Shown: positions 1 through 8,304 of the stretch, in pieces
Numbering within the stretch: the stretch's first letter is position 1
How the letters are laid out: each line of letters begins with the position of its first letter
Origin: Streptomyces sp. TRM68367
GTDB lineage: Bacteria > Actinomycetota > Actinomycetes > Streptomycetales > Streptomycetaceae
Assembly: GCF_014495685.1 (NCBI RefSeq)
Contig: NZ_JACTVI010000089.1
Location: 1 to 34,009, forward strand
Length of the DNA stretch: 34,009 nucleotides
Direction: 5' to 3'
Notes under the pieces: generated by a model
The model's database searches: none
What the model saw: only the letters and a program-made list of their open reading frames with translations
What the model was told of the DNA's origin: nothing
Translations under genes and position numbers: made by a program

Positions 1-90
1 AGCTGAATCATCGCAGGTCGGAAGCACCCTTCCTCCATGAAGTGACTGGCTGTCACTGAAGCTCCTGGTGCCGTGAATTCGTGAGGTCGG

Positions 91-1527
91 ATGAACAGAT
101 CGGACGGAACGGGAACAGGTGCCAAGAAGGACGGCGGGCTGCGCACGCTCAGACCGGCCATCCTCCTGGGCAAGGTGGTGGCCTGGGTGGCGTGCCTCCT
201 GATGACGGTGCTCCTCGGGTGCTGGCTCTTTATGGTGAAGTCGACACTGCGTGACGCTCTGGTGCTGGGCTGCGCGGTCGTACTCGCTGTTCTTGCCCTC
301 TCGGCATGGGCGTTGCGACGCTCGTCGGGCAACCCCGACCCCGCGTTGGTCTATCGCGCCCTGGCCGACCACGCATCGGCCACAGGAGAGAGCGGACCCA
401 GGGCGCTTCCCGTGAGGCTGCGAGGCGCCTCCGCTCTGGTGAACGGACCGGCTCTGTCCTTGTACGGCGGAGTCATGGCGGTGATCCTCCCGCTTGCCCT
501 TGGGGTGGGTGCTCCCACGCCCACGGGAAAGGCAGCGGAGATCGCCTCTTCGGGCGCCGTTGTGCGGGCGTTGCCGGTCGAGTCGGTGCGGGATGTCGTC
601 GAGGACCGGCACAAGAACGGCAGCACGTACTACTGCACAGTGACGGTGAGATTGCCTCCGGCCGACGGAGCCGGAAGCGGGAAGCGCGTCGACTTCCGAT
701 CGGAGTGGCCAAAGCCCGCGGTGGTCGCCGGGAACGTCTACGTCGCCTACGCTCCCGACCGGCCCGAACTGGGTGCCGTGGGCGACAACGACAGGGCTGA
801 TGTCGACCGTCAACTCTCCGGGCGTGCCATGAACAACTGGTGGACCTGGATTCTGGCTTCGGCATGGATGTTCCTCGCCGCGGCCTTTTGCTACGGCCAT
901 CTCACGACCCGTAGGGACCAGCGATTTCCTCGGCAGTTGCGCGGTGACGAACATGTGCTGCGGGCGAGCATTTCCGGGTACGACGGTCATGGGGCGGACA
1001 AGCAACGCATCTGCCTGGACACTTCCATGGGCCCCGTGCAGCTCCATGTCCATGCGAACAATGCCAGGTACGTGGACACGGCGGGAGGTGCGGAAGGACA
1101 TCTGGTCTGGGTGCCGGACCGCAACCGGCACGGAGGCCGGAAGGGGCCGCACCGTACGGGCGCGGTCTTCATCAGCGATGCCGGCTGGTTCATCCCGGGC
1201 GGGCTCGCCCCGGAGTATGAGGAATCCGCGCGTGCGAGGGCTGATCACCAGGCTCCTGTCGGATCGACAGGCGAGAGCCGGTTGCTCGACCTCAACGGCG
1301 GTTGGATCCTCAGCATCCCGAACCGGCTGATGAACGTCCTCCTGCTCTGGACGCTCTGCGTCGTGGCGCTCGCGCTTCCCGTTCCCTCGGCGGCTTGGCG
1401 CCTGGCCGTCGGAATCGCCGGCACGGTCAGTCTTCTGGTGTATGGCCTGTACGTAGCCGTGAGCCAGGACACGGCGGCGCAGAGGCAGTCGGGCAGCAGC
1501 CAGGGTGCCATCGGGTCTGCTCCGTAA
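91..1527 (+). CDS. Multi-pass membrane protein of unknown function
   Basis: This 478-residue protein is not recognised. Hydrophobic segments lie at about residues 24-48, 54-72, 118-138, 250-268, 412-432 and 435-457. Between the third and fourth is a polar domain (about 150-235) with a Tyr-Tyr-Cys stretch and a YVAYAPDRPELG motif. A second polar domain (about 275-400) follows the fourth. The pattern suggests a membrane protein with two soluble domains, perhaps one on each side. A GAGG-like ribosome site precedes the ATG closely. The gene ends just before a strong hairpin. It sits at the edge of an ESX effector region, but nothing in the sequence ties it to secretion. Confidence 0.75.
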   Translation: MNRSDGTGTGAKKDGGLRTLRPAILLGKVVAWVACLLMTVLLGCWLFMVKSTLRDALVLGCAVVLAVLALSAWALRRSSGNPDPALVYRALADHASATGESGPRALPVRLRGASALVNGPALSLYGGVMAVILPLALGVGAPTPTGKAAEIASSGAVVRALPVESVRDVVEDRHKNGSTYYCTVTVRLPPADGAGSGKRVDFRSEWPKPAVVAGNVYVAYAPDRPELGAVGDNDRADVDRQLSGRAMNNWWTWILASAWMFLAAAFCYGHLTTRRDQRFPRQLRGDEHVLRASISGYDGHGADKQRICLDTSMGPVQLHVHANNARYVDTAGGAEGHLVWVPDRNRHGGRKGPHRTGAVFISDAGWFIPGGLAPEYEESARARADHQAPVGSTGESRLLDLNGGWILSIPNRLMNVLLLWTLCVVALALPVPSAAWRLAVGIAGTVSLLVYGLYVAVSQDTAAQRQSGSSQGAIGSAP

Positions 1528-1538
1528 CGTCGCGCATC

Positions 1539-1575
1539 GGCCCTGCTTGAGAGGCCCCTTTGCTCAAGCAGGGCC
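1539..1575. terminator. Perfect 13-bp hairpin after the first gene
   Basis: GGCCCTGCTTGAG at 1539-1551 pairs perfectly with CTCAAGCAGGGCC at 1563-1575 across an 11-base loop, 12 bases after the stop codon of the upstream gene. There is no clear T-run, as is usual for terminators in high-GC actinobacteria. It could work in both directions, since the small gene candidate at 1626-1919 points toward it. Confidence 0.7.
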
Positions 1576-1625
1576 GGTAGTCCGCGTCCCGAGAAGCCTC
1601 GTCGCATGACGAGCCCGGAGTTCGG

Positions 1626-1919
1626 TTAGCTGTATCTGCAACCTGGATGACATCGTCGACCCCGTGCCCCAGGCGCAAACTCTCGTGGGCGTCCGTGGCC
1701 ACGTCTACTGGCGACGTGGGTCTCGCGGCGGTGGGCCTCCCCACGCGGCTTGATCGCCTGGTACGCGAGGACCGCGAGGACGATGACGCAGAGTGCGACC
1801 TGCCAGAGCTCGCCCACGACGAACCCGACTCGCTGAATCGTGTCCGGAGCGATCCCCTGCCGCGCGTCGAACTCGATGCCGTGCGGATAGTCGCGCCCGG
1901 TGTCCTCGAGATGAAGCAC
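1626..1919 (-). CDS. Possible small membrane protein or remnant
   Basis: A 97-codon frame starts with GTG and has GGAGGG four bases upstream. Its first 60 residues look like real protein: an acidic, aromatic stretch (LHLEDTGRDYPHGIEF) followed by one hydrophobic helix at about residues 34-55. From about residue 60 it turns Arg/Gly-rich, like translated non-coding DNA. The frame stays open further upstream to about 2006 with plausible composition but no start codon. It may therefore be the end of a decayed gene, possibly frameshifted after the helix. No function is proposed. Confidence 0.35.
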   Translation of the reverse strand: MLHLEDTGRDYPHGIEFDARQGIAPDTIQRVGFVVGELWQVALCVIVLAVLAYQAIKPRGEAHRRETHVASRRGHGRPREFAPGARGRRCHPGCRYS

Positions 1920-1971
1920 GACCCTCCGTCCGCCCCAACTGCTGCCGCATCCATCGACCGCGAGGGCATAG

Positions 1972-2233
1972 AAAGCTGAGCTGCGAATAACACTGACGCG
2001 AGAGGCCTACTTCAAAGGTGCTACCCCGTACGGTGTCCCGGTTCGGCCGGAGTTCCGGGTCTATCCCGAAGTGTGGCTACGGCATCGTGCTCTGCCGCCC
2101 TCACAACGGTCCCGCAGATGCGCCTGTGCGCGGTCCGCGGGCTTCTCCGGTCACCCAATGAAAGCGCGAGTCCAGGAAAAGAGTTGGCGAGTACATCGGG
2201 CTGGCGCCACTGCCTTCCCTGGCCTCGCGTCGA
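1972..2233 (+). other. Gene-poor gap with a possible decayed coding frame
   Basis: The gap from 1920 to 2240 has no convincing gene. A plus-strand frame is open from 1972 and reads like protein for about 30 residues (around REAYFKGATPYGVP at 2002-2043). It has no start codon and then becomes Arg/Ser-rich. It may be a leftover of a lost gene, but this is weak. Confidence 0.2.
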
Positions 2234-2240
2234 GGCATCC

Positions 2241-2852
2241 TCACGCGAACAGCATCACCAAGAGGCTGATCACGAAGCCGATCACGCCCACCGCGATCAG
2301 TACGTAGACGGCGCCGAGCAGGCCCTGGCTCGCTGCCTGCTTGGAGCGGCGGACATCGGAGGCTCCGCCGAAGGCGAAGCCGGTTGCGGTGCCGAAGAGG
2401 CCGAGGGCGAGGGGGATCAGGGCACCGAACCACCACACGCAGCCGACCGCGATCGCGCCGACCCAGCCGTGGTCCTGCTGGTAGGAGGTGTCGCCGGTCT
2501 TGAGGGCCTCGATGACGTCGCCGCGTTGGTACAGGGCATCGCTTCTGAGTTCGGCGTTGAGGTCCTTGGTGGTGCCGTTGGTGGCGGTGAAGGTGCCGTA
2601 GCACCACTTGGTCTTGGTCCGCTTCCGTGAACTGCTCGACGTGCTCGAGCGGTACTTGTAGTCGACGGTGCAGGTCTCGACGGTGAGCTTGCCCGGTGTG
2701 GATGTGGCGTAGGAGTAAGGGCCGAGGTAGGCGCCGAGGGCCAGGAGGACCAGGCCCACGAGGATGAGGCCGGCGCCGATGAGGCGGCCGAGGCCCGCAC
2801 GTTCTCCTGGTGCGGCGGCGTTCGGTTCGGCGTTCCCGTGTACTTGTGCCAT
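2241..2852 (-). CDS. Small membrane protein with a two-cysteine outer domain
   Basis: This 203-residue protein has a transmembrane segment at about residues 24-46 and two or three more at about 128-150 and 178-202. Between them is a Ser/Thr/Lys-rich domain with two cysteines (ETCTVDY and KWCYGTF) that could form a disulfide outside the membrane. The layout and the Cys pair match the proteins at 2885-3466 and 15037-15693, so the three are probably paralogs. GAGGAG lies seven bases before the ATG. It follows the 2885-3466 gene by 32 bases and is probably co-transcribed with it. The function is unknown; its position beside ESX substrates suggests, but does not prove, a link to secretion. Confidence 0.75.
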   Translation of the reverse strand: MAQVHGNAEPNAAAPGERAGLGRLIGAGLILVGLVLLALGAYLGPYSYATSTPGKLTVETCTVDYKYRSSTSSSSRKRTKTKWCYGTFTATNGTTKDLNAELRSDALYQRGDVIEALKTGDTSYQQDHGWVGAIAVGCVWWFGALIPLALGLFGTATGFAFGGASDVRRSKQAASQGLLGAVYVLIAVGVIGFVISLLVMLFA

Positions 2853-2884
2853 GGGGGTGACTCCTCAGAGTGCGGGTACGGATA

Positions 2885-3466
2885 TCACAGGACGAATGCG
2901 CAGACGAGCGCTGCCAGGACGCCCAGGGTGAAGAGGCCGCCCAGGAGAGGGCCGGTGACGGTGGGGGCCGGCAGGGACTTCCAGGAGGCTGCGAAGCCGG
3001 GGCCGTTGCGGGATCCGAAGCCGGTGAGAAGGCAGTAGACGCCGAATGCCAGCAAGGAGAGGCAGAGCGCGAGGATCGAGGCGTCGTCTCCGGGGTCCCG
3101 GTCCTGTGGCTGCTCAAAAGTGCCGTCCACTTGCACAACGGGGATTTTCGTCCCGGATTCAAAACGCGATGAAGTGCCCACCACCACGTCCTGGTAAGTG
3201 CTCCCGCCGCCTTGCGCGGTCCAGCCTCCGGTGCAGCTGAACTGGAGCTCTGTCGAACGTCGATGCGTGCCGTAGTGGGTCTTCGTGTGTGTTGCGCATG
3301 AAGAAATGGTGAGGGTTCCCTTGGTGCCCTCACCCGCGAGTTCACTGCGCAGTTCCGGAGTGGTCACCGCGGCGACAGCCGCGGCCGCGAGGAGCAGTCC
3401 CAAACCGAGGAGTCTTCCCGCCCACAGGCTGCCTGTACCGCCGTAACGCGGCTGTGCTGTCACCAC
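2885..3466 (-). CDS. Small membrane protein, paralog of its neighbour
   Basis: This 193-residue protein has an N-terminal membrane segment (about 15-38), an extracytoplasmic-looking domain with two cysteines (ISSCATHT and FSCTGGW), and two C-terminal membrane segments (about 130-148 and 170-192). This is the same plan as the proteins at 2241-2852 and 15037-15693. The start is one of two adjacent GTG codons behind AAAGGGA. It is the first gene of a two-gene minus-strand unit and is divergent from the WXG100-like gene at 3595, with 128 bases between them for both promoters. Its role is unknown. Confidence 0.75.
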   Translation of the reverse strand: MVTAQPRYGGTGSLWAGRLLGLGLLLAAAAVAAVTTPELRSELAGEGTKGTLTISSCATHTKTHYGTHRRSTELQFSCTGGWTAQGGGSTYQDVVVGTSSRFESGTKIPVVQVDGTFEQPQDRDPGDDASILALCLSLLAFGVYCLLTGFGSRNGPGFAASWKSLPAPTVTGPLLGGLFTLGVLAALVCAFVL

Positions 3467-3594
3467 TTTTGGGTGTCCCTTTGGATTACTTGACGATCTC
3501 TTGACGAATGGACTTACTGGGTGGTGCGCGAGGAGTCTAAGCTATCGGCTGTCGTGCAATATGACGTACCGTAAGGGGAGTTCGGGGGAGCGCG

Positions 3595-3921
3595 ATGACG
3601 TTCGACACCTTTAATGTGGACACGGCCGTGCTCCGGCAGCAGGGACAGAGATTCGCTGCCCTCGGTGGTGATTTCGCGAGCGCCTCCAAGCGACTTCAGA
3701 GCGCCCTTGAAGGGATCGGGGAGCCGTGGGCGGACGCGGATTTCGGGGAGATCTTCGGTCATGTCTATACGCCGATTCGCGACGGAATCTTCACGTCGAT
3801 GGACAGCCTTGGGGAACGGCTTGAGGGGATCGGGCACAACCTGCAGGACAACGCACGTAATTACGACGCGTCGGATGCGTCGAACAGCGGCCTGCTAAAC
3901 GGGATCTCCGGCCAACTCTAA
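3595..3921 (+). CDS. WXG100-like ESX substrate or partner
   Basis: This 108-residue, mostly helical protein has the size and hairpin layout of the WXG100/EspC-like group exported by type VII systems. It has a first helix to about residue 42, a turn with PWADADFGE near 44-53 where the family has its Trp motif, and a long second helix to about 95. It aligns end to end with the protein at 16897-17304, which has PWGDDDIGE at the same place, so they are paralogs. It is followed after 20 bases by the CpnT-like protein at 3942. WXG100-like proteins often pair with, or help export, the large protein encoded next door. Its exact partner is inferred only from position. Confidence 0.8.
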   Translation: MTFDTFNVDTAVLRQQGQRFAALGGDFASASKRLQSALEGIGEPWADADFGEIFGHVYTPIRDGIFTSMDSLGERLEGIGHNLQDNARNYDASDASNSGLLNGISGQL

Positions 3922-3941
3922 GCGAATTCGGGGCTATTGGC

Positions 3942-5024
3942 ATGTCGCTCACACTGCCCAGCGAGCTCGTCTGGGTGCTCGACCTCCTCGGCTACACCTG
4001 GCCCGAGGCCGACGAAGAAGCACTGCACCAAGTGGCCGAGACCTGGCGGGCTTTCGGCAAGGAACTCGAAGAGATCCAGGCGCAGGGCGAAGGTTTCGCC
4101 CGCACCGTCGTCTCCAGCAGCTTCGGCTCGGCCATCGAAGGCTTCAGCAAGGACTGGGGCGCCTACACGGGCGCGAACGGCGAGGACCGCTATATCCCGG
4201 ACGCGAGGACCGCGTGCGAAGTGATCGCCTTCGCCTTCGACGCTGCCGCGGTGGCCGTCCTCACGGCGAAACTGGCCGTGATCGCGCAACTCGTCGCTCT
4301 GGCAATCGAGATCATCGCGGCGCAGGCGGCGGCTCCCTTCACCTTCGGGCTGTCCGAGATCGGCGGGCTGGGCGCGACCCAGGCCACGCGGTTGATCGTC
4401 CGGGAGCTGCTCGACCGGCTCAAGAAGGAGGTTATGGAGGCGATCACCAAGGCCATGGAGCACGCCACCATGGACGCCGTCAAGAAGATGGCCAAGAAGG
4501 TCGTCAAGGAGCAGGTCAAGCAGATCGTCCAGGAGCGAGTGGTCGACGCCGCCAAGGACAAGGCCCGCGAGGCAGCCATCGGGATGGTGCAGAACATCGG
4601 CCAGCAAAGCATCGAGACCTATTTCGACGCGCGGTCCGGCATTGACCTCGGAGAGACGGCGGGCGTCGCCAAGACGGCGGCCGGCGACTATGTGGACGGC
4701 CTCAAGAACGAGGTCACCGCGGGCGAGGGATCGGCACTCGCCGGCTACTCGGACCCGACCACGTACGTGGACACCGCGAAGGAGGCCGTCACCGGGGCGG
4801 TCGGGGATCGCGCGCAGCAGGGTGTCGACGCGCTGGCCGGGCATGCTGCCGACACCACGCAGGCGTCCGACGTGGCTGCGGCCACTGCTCCCGCGGCGGG
4901 CTCCGGTTCCTCCGACACCACGCAGGCCTCCAGCAGAGCCGCAGCCACTGCCTCCTCGGCGCCCTCTGGTTCTGCCAGCTCCTCGGGGAGCGCGCATGAC
5001 TGGGCGCGAAACGAGTTCGGCTGA
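3942..5024 (+). CDS. CpnT-like delivery domain without a toxin
   Basis: The 360-residue protein starts with a WXG100_2/CpnT-like N-terminal domain. Its opening (LPSELVWVLDLLGYTWPEAD) matches the start of the 1745-residue toxin at 9498-14735, and the likeness runs through a hydrophobic region at about 85-150 (AAPFTFGLSEIGGLGATQ in both is almost the same) and a long charged helix to about 215. The remaining 140 residues are Ala/Ser/Thr/Gly-rich with two DTTQAS repeats and end without a catalytic domain. It therefore has the export module but no warhead. It could be a structural or chaperone-like ESX protein, or a toxin that lost its C-terminus. No shifted toxin frame follows it. Confidence 0.8.
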   Translation: MSLTLPSELVWVLDLLGYTWPEADEEALHQVAETWRAFGKELEEIQAQGEGFARTVVSSSFGSAIEGFSKDWGAYTGANGEDRYIPDARTACEVIAFAFDAAAVAVLTAKLAVIAQLVALAIEIIAAQAAAPFTFGLSEIGGLGATQATRLIVRELLDRLKKEVMEAITKAMEHATMDAVKKMAKKVVKEQVKQIVQERVVDAAKDKAREAAIGMVQNIGQQSIETYFDARSGIDLGETAGVAKTAAGDYVDGLKNEVTAGEGSALAGYSDPTTYVDTAKEAVTGAVGDRAQQGVDALAGHAADTTQASDVAAATAPAAGSGSSDTTQASSRAAATASSAPSGSASSSGSAHDWARNEFG

Positions 5025-5077
5025 CACCGTCGCAGTTGTTCACCGAACTCACCGCCCTCGCCGCCGAAAGGAAGGAC

Positions 5078-5365
5078 GTGCCGGGACCCATGATGACCGG
5101 GGACCAGGAGATCCAGGACGAGGTACTCCTGGGGATCGCCCATGACCCCGAGCAGCCCCTGCGACTGCGCCGCTCCCTGCGTACCATCGCCCACACGACA
5201 TCCCTCGACCCGAACCTGCGCGACATGGCACGTGCGGTGCTGAGCGGGCGCGGCGACGTCAAGGACGCCTTCCAGAATCCGCGCTACACCGAGGCCGTAT
5301 ACCAGCGGATTTACGAGATCCACCGGGCGGCGGACGACCAGACGTACGCGAGGCATGCCGACTGA
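5078..5365 (+). CDS. Small helical protein of an ESX effector set
   Basis: This protein of about 95 residues is not recognised. The GTG at 5078 is preferred because AAAGGA lies five bases upstream; an in-frame TTG at 5036 has no such site, and ATG at 5090 is another option. The sequence is predicted helical and contains LRDMARAVLSGRGDVKDAF, which resembles MQEAAKRLLSGRLALRDAL in the protein at 15793-16221. Both sit in a set with a WXG100-like gene and a CpnT-like gene. They may be chaperones or accessory factors of those effectors. The gene follows the CpnT-like gene by about 53 bases on the same strand, probably in one transcript. Confidence 0.65.
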   Translation: MPGPMMTGDQEIQDEVLLGIAHDPEQPLRLRRSLRTIAHTTSLDPNLRDMARAVLSGRGDVKDAFQNPRYTEAVYQRIYEIHRAADDQTYARHAD

Positions 5366-5431
5366 CGGGCTGGGTTCGACTACCGACAGGGCACCAGGCG
5401 GTGGAAGCCCGGCACGACACCTGATGGGAAG

Positions 5432-6217
5432 TCAGGCCCGACGGCGGCTCTTACCGATGAGGTAGGCGAGGCCCCAAGCGGCTGCCGCGGCGATCAGCAG
5501 GGCGAGTGGGGAGAACCAGTCGACTCCGCCGTCGATCTCGTTGTTCCACCAGGCTCTGGCCGGGAGGAAGGGGTCGGACTCCATCATGTCCCCGATGGCG
5601 CTGGGCGATTGGCTTTCGGCGAGGATGAGCGGGACGGAGTTGGTGAAGCCGAAGAAAGCGCCGAGCGCGGCGATGACGGCCCCACCGATGTGAGCGCCAC
5701 TGCTGCGGTGCCCCACCAGGCCGACCAGGCAGCCGACTATCGCTCCGTTGACCAGCGCGTGGACCAGGTAGAGGGTGTGGGACGCGGTGAGCGACTGGTC
5801 CTTGTACGTGGCCAGGACGAGACCGTTGTAGAGCAGCGAGACGATGACCGACACGAAGAATCCGAGGAAGACCGCGCCCACCGGATGACCACTTGCGTTC
5901 GGCTGCTGCCCGAAGGGGGGCGCCTGGAAGGGCGGCGCGAAGTGCATGGGATACATCGGTTGCACCGGCGGCTGCCCAGGAACAGGCGGCGTTCCCGGGT
6001 ACATCGGGGGCTGGCCGGGGGCGGGTGGCGGGCCGGCTTGCATCGGGGCCTGCCCGGGGGCGGGTGGCGGGCCGACCTGCATCGGGGGCTGCCCAGGAGC
6101 GGGCGGCGGTCCGAACCCTGGTGGCTGCTGTCTTGGGGCGGGCTGGGTGTACGGGTTGTAGGCGTTCTGTGGTGGCTGTGACGGCTGCGGTGGCGGTTGG
6201 AACGGCGGCTGGCTCAT
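5432..6217 (-). CDS. Proline-rich membrane protein
   Basis: The 261-residue protein has a Pro/Gln-rich cytoplasmic-looking N-terminus (1-110) with four 13-residue repeats, then about four membrane segments (about 112-135, 146-168, 178-198 and 235-254) and a short basic tail (GKSRRRA). GTGGGGA precedes the ATG. It is the last gene of a minus-strand series: toxin, Imm49, second immunity candidate, NTPase, then this gene. Only 38 bases separate it from the NTPase gene. Proline-rich N-tails on small membrane proteins are common in streptomycetes and often act as flexible binding arms. No function is known, and its membership in the toxin operon is inferred from spacing. Confidence 0.75.
   Translation of the reverse strand: MSQPPFQPPPQPSQPPQNAYNPYTQPAPRQQPPGFGPPPAPGQPPMQVGPPPAPGQAPMQAGPPPAPGQPPMYPGTPPVPGQPPVQPMYPMHFAPPFQAPPFGQQPNASGHPVGAVFLGFFVSVIVSLLYNGLVLATYKDQSLTASHTLYLVHALVNGAIVGCLVGLVGHRSSGAHIGGAVIAALGAFFGFTNSVPLILAESQSPSAIGDMMESDPFLPARAWWNNEIDGGVDWFSPLALLIAAAAAWGLAYLIGKSRRRA
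5957..6112 (-). repeat. Four tandem 39-bp repeats coding 13 residues each
   Basis: Residues 36-87 of the proline-rich membrane protein are four copies of a unit close to GPPPAPGQPPMQV. The third ends in MYP and the fourth has drifted to GTPPVPGQPPVQP. The DNA units are close copies, so copy number may vary between strains. Confidence 0.85.
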
Positions 6218-6255
6218 TGATTCCCCACGGAGCGAACTGGCAGGGCAGCAAGCTA

Positions 6256-8223
6256 TCAGTGAGATACAGGAGGGGCCGTCGGAGCCGGAGCGGGTCTCGG
6301 GCGGATGCGGAGGGCCTTGGACCCGCGCTCGGTGGCGACGAGGAGGACGCCGTCGGGGGAGAGGTCGGCGGCGGTGAAGGGCATGTCGGAGATCAACGCG
6401 GCCACGATCTCCTGACTTGTCCGGTCCCAGACACGGATGTAGTCGGCACCGCGGCTCAGCCCCAGCGGGGCGGCGGCCCGCTCCTCCTCGGAAGGGCGCA
6501 GGATCTGCGTCGGGCCGGGGGCGGTGTCGGTCTCGCCGAGGTCATCCGGCCGTACGAGGGCGTGGATGAGCACTGCCGAACGGCCCGTCTCGTTCTCCTC
6601 GACCGTCTCTCCCACCGGGTGGGCACCGGGTGTGCCCGCAGGTACGACGAGAACGGCGACGGAAATGGCCGGCCCCGCCGGACGCGGCAGGCTGCCGACG
6701 GTCACGCCGCTGATGCCGGGGACGGGCAGGCTCCACAGGGTCCGCCACGGCAGTTCCAGGCCGAGCCGGTGGGTGGCGTCGGCGTACTCGGGCAGGCCGT
6801 CCTCGACGAACGCGGTCTCCAGCAGGGCGGCGCGCAGCACGGTGGGCGCCTGGGTGCGGGTCAGCAGGGGCGCCGTGCGGAGGTACGTACGGGCCGGTGC
6901 GCCGAGTTCCTCAGTCGGTACGGCCTCGATGGCGGCTCGCAGCGGCACCGGGTCGGCGTGTACGAACAGCGCAGGATCCGTGAGGAGTTGTGGCAGCAGG
7001 CCCGCTTCCAGGGTGTGGCCCGCGATGTGGTTGCGTACGTACGGGTCGGCCTTGCCCCAGTCCTGCTCCGGCACGGCCTCCAGCAACGCCATCGCGATCT
7101 GCGTCTGGGCGGCGCGGACGCTGGGCAGGCCGGCGCGTATCTCGTCGCCGATGGCCGGGTGGAGCAACTGGAGGAGCGTATGCGTGCTGCCGGCCTCGTC
7201 CGGCTGGAGCGACTTGACGAACGGCCCGGTCAGCGCACCGCTGCCCGCGATGACTCCGCTCATGTCCTTGCCCGCAAGGGCGTTGACGAGCCGCGCCCAG
7301 ATGTCGACGGGCAGACCGTCGCCCTCCGCGAGGGCCAAGGGGGCCAGCAGTTGACGCAGGGTCTGCGGGTCCGCTCCGAGGCGACGGGCATGCAGATCGA
7401 GTGCCTGGCCGATGGACGAGGGCAGGAAGGCCTCGTCGTGCGGGGCGACGGTGCCCGGACTCGTCAGGATGCTCTGCACGGCGAGTTCCACGACGAGCGG
7501 ACTGTTCCCGGCTTGGCCTCCGACCGCCTCAGCGAGAGACTGTCTCGCCGCCGGGTCGGTGGTGAACGGCATGTCCGGCGCGCCGAGTCGCGGATTGAGC
7601 AGCGCCTCGGCCTGCAGCACCAGGCCGTCAGGGTCCGCCCACTGCGGCTCGTCGAGGTCGATGACCTGCACGGTGCCGGCAGGGAGGCCGCCTGCGAACT
7701 CCTCCGCGAGCCGACGAGGCATCTCGGTGAGCAGGTGGACCGACTCGAGGGCGGCAAGAGGCTTGAGTACCTCTCGTGTGAGCCGGGCCGGTTCGCCCGC
7801 GGTACGTACCGGTCCGGCCCGATCGACGTCCGGCACGACCACGGTGACGGGGCGCGCGAGGGTGGCCAGCTCGATGAACACGTCCGCTACGTCGTCTGCC
7901 TCCAGGCCGAAATGATCGGCGAGAAGCCGGACGACCTGGGCCGCGGTCATCCCGGCCGCCCCCGGCACGGCGGGCGCGGGCAGCTCGGGCGGCACGGTCG
8001 ACGGGTCGAGGTCGTCCACGGGGAGCCGCTTGCGGTACTCCGGGTCGCAGAGCATCAGGAACCCGGTGATCAGATGCGATCGACCGCTGCCCGGGTTTCC
8101 CGTCAGGACCAGGACGCGCGGAGTACCGGGCCACTCCGTCCGCCAGGAGGCGAGGGCACGCAGCACTGCCGTGCGGCCGCCTGTGTAGGGGTGCGGTGCG
8201 TAGCGTTCAGTTGCGCCGGGCAT
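6256..8223 (-). CDS. P-loop NTPase with WD-like C-terminal segment
   Basis: This 655-residue protein has a Walker A motif (GNPGSGRS, residues 42-49) after a short lead and a Walker B-like strand (VTVVVPDVD, about 126-134), consistent with an AAA/STAND-type ATPase. The middle is helical and Leu/Ala-rich, like the regulatory arms of such enzymes. Near the C-terminus, at about 600-645, is a segment that looks like a single WD-type blade (YIRVWDRTSQEIV, then LSPDGVLLVATERGSKALRI). It lies 81 bases downstream of the small immunity-like gene on the same strand. The fold is fairly clear; the role is not. It could power or sense something in the effector operon, or act as a signalling NTPase. Confidence 0.75.
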   Translation of the reverse strand: MPGATERYAPHPYTGGRTAVLRALASWRTEWPGTPRVLVLTGNPGSGRSHLITGFLMLCDPEYRKRLPVDDLDPSTVPPELPAPAVPGAAGMTAAQVVRLLADHFGLEADDVADVFIELATLARPVTVVVPDVDRAGPVRTAGEPARLTREVLKPLAALESVHLLTEMPRRLAEEFAGGLPAGTVQVIDLDEPQWADPDGLVLQAEALLNPRLGAPDMPFTTDPAARQSLAEAVGGQAGNSPLVVELAVQSILTSPGTVAPHDEAFLPSSIGQALDLHARRLGADPQTLRQLLAPLALAEGDGLPVDIWARLVNALAGKDMSGVIAGSGALTGPFVKSLQPDEAGSTHTLLQLLHPAIGDEIRAGLPSVRAAQTQIAMALLEAVPEQDWGKADPYVRNHIAGHTLEAGLLPQLLTDPALFVHADPVPLRAAIEAVPTEELGAPARTYLRTAPLLTRTQAPTVLRAALLETAFVEDGLPEYADATHRLGLELPWRTLWSLPVPGISGVTVGSLPRPAGPAISVAVLVVPAGTPGAHPVGETVEENETGRSAVLIHALVRPDDLGETDTAPGPTQILRPSEEERAAAPLGLSRGADYIRVWDRTSQEIVAALISDMPFTAADLSPDGVLLVATERGSKALRIRPRPAPAPTAPPVSH

Positions 8224-8304
8224 GGGTGTCAGTCCTGGTCGGAGTGAGGGGGCGGTCGTGGGAGCGGTGCTGCGGGGCCGGCCCGGGTGGGCTCGCCCGG
8301 CACG

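Noticed and set aside
5036..5077. TTG start for the small helical protein at 5078
   Set aside because: It has no ribosome site, while GTG 5078 has AAAGGA at a good distance.
4996..5145. Frameshifted continuation of the CpnT-like protein beyond 5024
   Set aside because: The alternative frames after the stop are Arg/Pro-rich with no toxin-like motif, and the 5078 gene lies there.
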